Part shown: one piece after another, positions 58,691 through 64,000 of the stretch
How the letters are laid out: each line of letters opens with the position of its first letter
How positions within the stretch are numbered: position 1 is the first letter of the stretch
Source of the DNA: Prorocentrum cordatum
Taxonomy: Eukaryota; Sar; Dinophyceae; Prorocentrales; Prorocentraceae
NCBI GenBank assembly: GCA_963575745.1
Contig: CAUYUJ010016907.1
Coordinates: 150,075-214,074, forward strand
Length of the DNA stretch: 64,000 bases
Reading direction: 5' to 3'
The notes under the pieces: generated by a model
Databases searched by the model: none
Told to the model about the DNA's origin: nothing
What the model saw: the letters and a program-made list of their open reading frames with translations, nothing else
Position numbers and translations under genes: made by a program

Positions 58691-58910
58691 ACCACGGGAC
58701 ACCACGGCGGGACACCACTGGACACTGCGGGACACCATGGGACACCATCACGGGATACCATGACGGGACACCACGGGACACCGCGGGGCGCCGTGGGACA
58801 CCGCCGGACACCGCGGGACACCTCGGGACACCATCGGGACACCACGGCGGGACACCGCAGGACACCACGGAACACCATCGGGACACCACGGCGGGACAGC
58901 CCGCGGCCAC
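58684..58910. repeat. GGGACACCACG minisatellite
   Basis: About 20 units of 10-12 bp directly abutting the previous array. Confidence 0.9.
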
Positions 58911-59304
58911 CGCCCGCCACGCAGCCGGGGTGGGTCGAACTTCCGTCGTCGCCGCGCCCGAGCCAGAGGAGGGTTCATTCCTCTCGCGCGCCCACGCAGC
59001 TTCGCCGCTCCCGCAGGCACGACACGAAGCCGAAACCGACTTCCCGCTTGGGGGGGCTCTCCGCTTCACACTGCGATCTCACGCCCTCGCCTCCGATCTC
59101 GGAGCAGGGCGAGCAGAGACGAGAGCAGCTCAGGATCGGCCCCCGGAGCCCTCCCTGGGCCCAAGCGCCCCAGCTTTCTGAGCTCCGCCCGGCCGTGGCG
59201 GCGAGGGGGGGCCCCCAGAGCCCAACTGCCACTGTCGCAACTTGCCCTCCTCTGCCCATCGCTGCCCCTGGCCTTGCACGCCACCGCCGCCTCCGCCGCC
59301 GGCG
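58911..59304. other. Unassigned GC-rich segment
   Basis: Open in several frames. No family recognised. Confidence 0.35.
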
Positions 59305-59530
59305 CCGCGGGGCTGGCCTAGCGGGGCACAAAACTGCGCAAACATCAGCTCTCGAAGGTCCGCGCGGACTCCTTGGATCGGCGCTGGACACCCCCTCCCT
59401 GGTGCGTGGAGCGCGCCAGGGTCGGCGCCGGGGTCGGCGCCGCCGACCTTCTCCGACGTCGATGCGAGCAGCCCGCGCGGAGCTCCGAAAGTTTGTGCTT
59501 TGCCATTCTTTGTTTCTCGATGGCCCGAGC
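59305..59530. repeat. Relative of foldback F2
   Basis: CGCGCGGACTCCTTGGATCG and CCCGCGCGGAGCTCCGAAAG are the F2 arm words, with a longer, rearranged centre (two GGGTCGGCGCCG units). Downstream sequence also resembles that after F2. Confidence 0.55.
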
Positions 59531-59579
59531 GATGTCCGCTATCCTGCACCGCTGCGCGGGCTGGACGATTCGCGGGGCC

Positions 59580-59920
59580 CCCTCCTCCTCTCCCCTCCTC
59601 CTCCTCCTCCTGCCTCCTCCTCCTTCCTCCTCCTCCTCCCCTCCTCCTCATCGCCCATCCTCCCCCTCCTCCTCTCCTCCTCCTCCTCCTCCTCCTCCTC
59701 TCCGCCTCCCTCCTCCTCCTCTCCTCCTCCTCCATCCTCCTCCTCCTCCCTCCTCCTCCTCCCGGCTCCTCCTCCTCCTCCTCCTCCTCCTCCTCCTGGC
59801 TCCTCCTCCTCCTCCCCTCCTCCTCCTCCTCCTCTCCTCCTCCTCGCTCCTCCTCCTCCTCCTCCTCCTCCTCCTCCTCCTCCTCCTCCTCCTCCTCCTC
59901 CTCCTCCTCCTCCTCCTCAC
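59580..59920. repeat. CTC microsatellite
   Basis: Interrupted CTC, with CTCC slips. Confidence 0.95.
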
Positions 59921-60284
59921 CGTACATCCACGGCTTCTCGATCACCAGACCCTTCCATGTTGGGCCGACTCTGGGCCACTGGAGGCGCTCTCCACCTGGA
60001 ATGCCCGCGGCGGAGTCGCGGCGAGTCGACACGACTCGAGCCTGCAGTGCGTGCTTCGCCCACGGATGCGGATGCGTTCTCAGATCCCCGACGTGGTGAC
60101 TTTTTCACAACGCTTGCTATAAACGCGAACTCATACATATTCGGCAGCATTGGTTGCGATACGTGTGCGTTTGCGCCATTCCGACATGGTTTCGACGATT
60201 CGTCTTCGAAGCCCCCGCGAACTGCTCAAACCAGATAGTACCGGGCAACCGGCCGCGGAAACGGGAACAAGAAACTTACTGACG
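59921..60284. other. Unassigned
   Basis: Balanced composition; no gene or repeat family recognised. Confidence 0.35.
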
Positions 60285-60455
60285 TCGACCCCCTGAAAAG
60301 ACTGGACCCCTTCTCCGGGACTGGTCTTTCATCCCGAATCGTTGCTCCCCAGTCCCGAGGCCCGGCGAGGGCCCCCGGAGGCGGAAAACAGCGACAGACC
60401 TGCCGTCGTGACCGTTTTCCACCACGCGAGGGGCTCTGGGCTCTTCGCCCCCGCT
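60285..60455 (+). repeat. Dispersed module R4, copy 3 (diverged)
   Basis: CTTCTCCGGGACTGGTCTTT, CCGAGGCCCGGCGAGGGCCC and ACAGACCTGCCGTCGTGACC align in order with 46985-47085. 60456-60600 is unassigned. Confidence 0.5.
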
Positions 60456-60617
60456 GGCCGGCGGGTCGCCGGAGAGCGGCGCGGGCTTCTCGCGCCGCAG
60501 CTCTGCCTGCAGCTGCTCCCGGACGCTCTGCGCCTGGCTTTAGGTCGGGCCTGTCCCCCTACAGGGAGATTTTCGAAGAAAAATAAAAGTTACCCCAAAA
60601 ATGAGAACATACAATTT

Positions 60618-60741
60618 TTTATTACTATTATTATTATTATCATCATCATCATTATTATTATTATTATTACTATTATTATTACTATTATTATTAGTATTAT
60701 TAATATAATAATAATAAGTATTATTATTATTATTATTATTC

Positions 60742-60794
<53 letters not shown>

Positions 60795-60800
60795 ACAATA
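60618..60800. repeat. ATT microsatellite
   Basis: ATT run with a CATCAT patch near 60643 and an ATA stretch near 60705. Confidence 0.95.
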
Positions 60801-60894
60801 ATAATATATTTTTGTACCTTTCTGGGGTATGTTTTTAATATTTCCCCACATCCTAAGTGGGTTTCTTGTTTTCTCCGGACACACTCCGCGCAGG

Positions 60895-61290
60895 ATGTCC
60901 TCACCCCCCTCTCTCTCTTTCTCTCTCTTTCTCTTCCTTTCTCTGGCCGTCGTCATCATCACTCATTATCACTCATCATCATGATCATCCTGATCATCAC
61001 TACCATCATCACCCCCGCACCCCTTCACTCACCATCATCATCATCACCACCCATCGTCACTACTCATCATCGGCCTCGTCATTGTCACCATCATCTTAAT
61101 CATCACACTCATACACCATTATAATCCTCTTCATCAGCAACATCATCATAATTTGAACAATCATCATCATTACCACCCTCATCCTCATTAGCACCATCAT
61201 CATCATTCTGTCTCTCATCATCATCACCACTCACCATCATCAACATCATCCTCATCACCACTCGCTCACTCATCACTTCATCATCACTCA
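60895..61290. repeat. CT run and degenerate CAT repeat
   Basis: CT-rich 60907-60942, then CATCAT/CACTCATC words to 61290. Confidence 0.85.
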
Positions 61291-61294
61291 CTCC

Positions 61295-62640
61295 CTAGTC
61301 TGAATATGGAGGACGCCTCGAGCCGGAGCCTCGTCAGTGAACGAATTGCGAGGAAGTCTCAGGCGCGATCCTCTTCCATATGGGTCCCGCACTTCATGTT
61401 GGTAATCCGAACGGGTCATCCTCAAACCTGTAATTGTCGTCACTTTTGGGCTCCTGAAGCCTGAATCTGGAGGAAGTGCCGGGCGGGAGCCTCGTCTGTG
61501 GGTGAATTCTGAAGAAGTCTCAAGCGGGAGCCCCCTCTCCCTATGGGGGGCGCAATTCATGTTGGTAATCCGAACGGGTCACCCAAAACGTTTAACTGTC
61601 GTCATTTTTGGGCCCCTGAGGCCTGAATATGGAGGAAGTATCAGGCGGGATCCACGTCTGTGAATGAATTGCGAGGAAGTCTCACGCGGGAGCACCCTCT
61701 CCCCTATGGGGCTGGCCCTTCATGTTGGTAATCCGAGCGGGTCATCCTCAAACCTGTATCTGTCGTCACTTTTGGGCTCCGGAAGCTTGAATATGGGGGA
61801 AATATCAAGCGGGAACCTTGTCCGTGAGTGAATTGCAAGGAAGTCTCAGGCGGGAACCCCGTCCCTATGGGGCCTGCACTTCATGTTGGTAATCCGAACG
61901 GGTCATCCAAAACGCGTAACTGTCGTCACTTTTGGGCCCCTGAGGCCTGAATATGGAGGAAGTATCAGGCGGGATCCACGTCTGTGAATGAATTGCGAGG
62001 AAGTCTCAGGCGGGAGCCCTCTCTCCCTATGGGGGGCGCATTTCATGTTGGTAATCCGAACGGGTCATCCTCAAACCTGTAACTGTCGTCACTTTCGGGC
62101 TCCTGAAGCCTGAATATGGAAGAAGTCTTGGGCGGGAACCTTGTCTGTGAGTGAATTGCGAGGAAGTCTCAGGCGGGAGCACCCTCTCCCTATGGGGGCC
62201 GCACTTCATGTTGGTAATCCGAGGCGGGTCATCCTCAAACTTGTAACAGTCGTCACTTTTGGGCTCCTGAATCTAGAATATGAAGGAAATATCAGGCGGT
62301 AACCTTGTCTGTGAGTGACTTGCGAGGAAGTCTCAAGCGGGGGCCCCCTCCCTATGGGGCCCGCAGTTATGTTCGAATCCGAGGCGGGTCACCGGGTTCT
62401 TGTAACTGTCGTCACTTTTGGGCTCTTCAGGCCTGACTGTGGAGGAAGTATCAAGCGGGAACCTCGTCTGTGAGTGAATGGCGAGGAAAACTCAAGCGGG
62501 AGCCTCTTCCCTATGGGTCCCCTGCTTCATGTTGGTAATCCGAGCGGGTTATCCGAGCGAGCTTTTTGGGCTCCTCAGCTCGTGCGGCATGAATACGGGG
62601 GAAGTGTCAGGCGGGAACTTTGTCTGTGAGCGAAGTGCGG
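61295..62640. repeat. 162 bp tandem array, about eight units
   Basis: TTCATGTTGGTAATCCGA recurs near 61393, 61556, 61719, 61880, 62042, 62205 and 62526, with a decayed copy near 62367. Each unit has two GAAGT-T-GGCGGGA-type words, the reverse of TCCCGCCTGAGACTTCCTC in family II. Confidence 0.95.
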
Positions 62641-62989
62641 GCAGCCTCGTCTGAGCTGATCGTCAGCAAATTTGCTGTTGTCATGGGGCTGCGTGCCCGA
62701 CAAGACCACGACGACGACGACGACGAAGGAAGAAAAGAGGGCTGAGGAGAGGGCGAGAGGAGGGTGTTTGCCATGGCCGGGAGGTAAGGGATAAGGGCAA
62801 GCTAAACAGATTATCATGTGGGGTCCTTACGTCGGAGTAATTTTTATGTTTCGTCGAAAATCCCCGTAGGGGGGCGCGCCCGCCTCAAGCCTGGCTCCAC
62901 GGCGTGCCAGCCTCCGCCGCGCCGGCGCCCGGCGCCCGCGGGCCGTCGGCGGGCGCGGCGTCGGCGGCCTCCGCGGGCTGCCGGCGGAA
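62641..62989. other. Unassigned
   Basis: Short GAC run at 62707-62726. GC-rich 62870-62990 is open in several frames. Confidence 0.4.
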
Positions 62990-63183
62990 GGAGAGCCTGG
63001 GAGACAGGGGGGGGGGAGGAGGAGGGGGAGGAGGGGGGGGGGGAGGAGGAGGAGGAGGTAGGAGGAGGAGGAGGAGGAGGAGGAGGAGGAGGAGGAGGGA
63101 GGTGGGAGGAGGAGGAGGAGGAGGTGGAGGGAGGCGTAGGAGGGAGGAGGAGGGAGACAGGAGGACAGGGGAGGAGGAGGAGG
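62990..63183. repeat. GGA microsatellite
   Basis: GGA with G-rich slips. Confidence 0.95.
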
Positions 63184-63286
63184 TTTGCTGCAAGAACGAT
63201 GCCTGGCGGTCCCCGCCCCAGCTCGCCACATGAGAAAAGGATGGGCGGGCGCTCCGCCACGGGGTGCCGTCCCGCCCCGTCCTGCC

Positions 63287-64000
63287 TCAGTCCATGAGGC
63301 ACTCCCAGAAAGCGTCGCACTCCTCCTGTACCAGGGAGCGCGGTACCGCTTCGAGGGAGACCTTCACTGCGTAAGGATTCCTGCCTCGGCGCAGGAGCGA
63401 GAGGCGGTGCCCTGCGGTGGGGTTCGCTGGGGCCCCAACGCAGGCGCCCAGGAGCTTGCGCCCCCTCTCGCTCGAAAAGACACCGCACCGATCGCAGAAT
63501 GTATACTGGCCCACGCGGTGCAACTCGTGCCCCAGGGCCGCTCCACGGAGGGCGGGAGAAATGTCTCCTTCCCCTTCCCCCCGCCCCAGCCCGACTCCCC
63601 AACGACGATCCACCCTCATCTTACCCAGGCAGGGTCTGCGCGCCAACGCGCGCCTGGTCTTGCTGGAGAAAGCCTTGCGGCCACGCGTCGAGCAACGCCA
63701 CGCCCCCCTCCTCCAGAGGAGGACGTGGGCTCGGGCCCCCTCGGGCGGCCCTTGCCGCCGTCGGCGGGCCCCGCTGGGGCCCGCGGCAGGCCCACCCGTG
63801 GAATCCCCGAAATCCGCCGTCAGCCCCGTCACCCCCGCCACCAGAGTCAACGCCGCCTGGGCCTCCGCCGAGCGGGTGGTCCAGGTCTGGGCCTTCCACG
63901 GGGGGACCTCCTGCATGTCGGCCCCTAGGCGGGCCTCATTATCTGCCAATTGATTCCCTTGAAAATCGAGAAGGCTTTCGTGCGAGTCATCCTTTGGCCC
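63287..64000 (-). pseudogene. Non-LTR retrotransposon ORF, C-terminal part (RNase H end and Cys-rich tail)
   Basis: Minus strand, open from the right edge to a TGA at 63289-63287, so only the C-terminal 237 residues are in view. The first residues read SHESLLDFQGNQLADNEARL. The GN-x-x-AD-x-x-A phrase is the usual end of the RNase H domain in LINE-type Pol. A Pro/Gly/Arg linker follows, then HELHRVGQYTFCDRCGVFSS with Cys pairs and a basic tail SLLRRGRNPYAVK. Similar Cys-rich tails are, as I recall, common at the ends of dinoflagellate retroelement proteins. No frameshift is visible here, but activity cannot be judged without the RT. The nearest downstream feature is the GGA block. Confidence 0.6.

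Noticed and set aside
58210-59181. IDLT-repeat protein in the 12 bp minisatellite
   Set aside because: Twelve-base unit without stops; no supporting flanking domain.

Overview
This looks like nuclear DNA of a dinoflagellate, possibly a Prorocentrum- or Symbiodinium-like alga. The DNA is GC-rich. Almost all recognisable protein similarity comes from dinoflagellate-type retroelements, and most of the rest is trinucleotide microsatellite and tandem array. No complete host gene is visible. I found no spliced-leader gene, rRNA gene or CRISPR array. The only host-gene candidate is a partial minus-strand frame starting at 781 and running off the left edge. Its N-terminus resembles the large subunit of TFIIA.

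Layout. 1-1955: the TFIIA-like start, GGA/CTC microsatellites and one copy of a dispersed repeat (R1). 1956-9778: a degenerate minus-strand Ty1/copia retrotransposon with both LTRs, a primer-binding site, gag, zinc knuckle, protease, a methyltransferase-like middle region, integrase, RT and RNase H, broken by at least five frameshifts. 9779-19795: R1 copy 2, minisatellites, then five copies or pieces of a modular cassette ('family I'). A family I cassette has short CCAACC-type inverted ends, a CCT/ATC microsatellite and a 90-99 bp satellite. 19796-21745: two 'family II' cassettes in head-to-head inversion. 21746-34014: microsatellites, degenerate arrays, a DIRS-like RT fragment, foldback elements and dispersed modules. 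34015-42375: a GGA/GAT block of several kb split by a 666 bp satellite. 42376-47660: more dispersed modules, a foldback and another family I cassette. 47661-55950: three more family II cassettes, a duplicated 0.8 kb spacer and a 248 bp array. 55951-64000: minisatellites, CTC/ATT/CAT microsatellites, a 162 bp array and, at the right edge, the C-terminal part of a non-LTR retrotransposon ORF.

The main new signal is the two cassette families. Their ends are conserved, while their interiors are expanded, rearranged arrays. For family I the window also holds two apparent empty paralogous sites (near 30690 and 56455) that match the flanks of the filled site at 45903-46918. This suggests a mobile, non-autonomous, satellite-carrying element. 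Family II cassettes each begin with a minus-strand tRNA-like (SINE-like) segment whose simple-repeat tail differs between copies: AAC in most, CTA in one.

Most long open frames here lie in repeats whose unit is a multiple of three and which lack stops on both strands. They are not called as genes.
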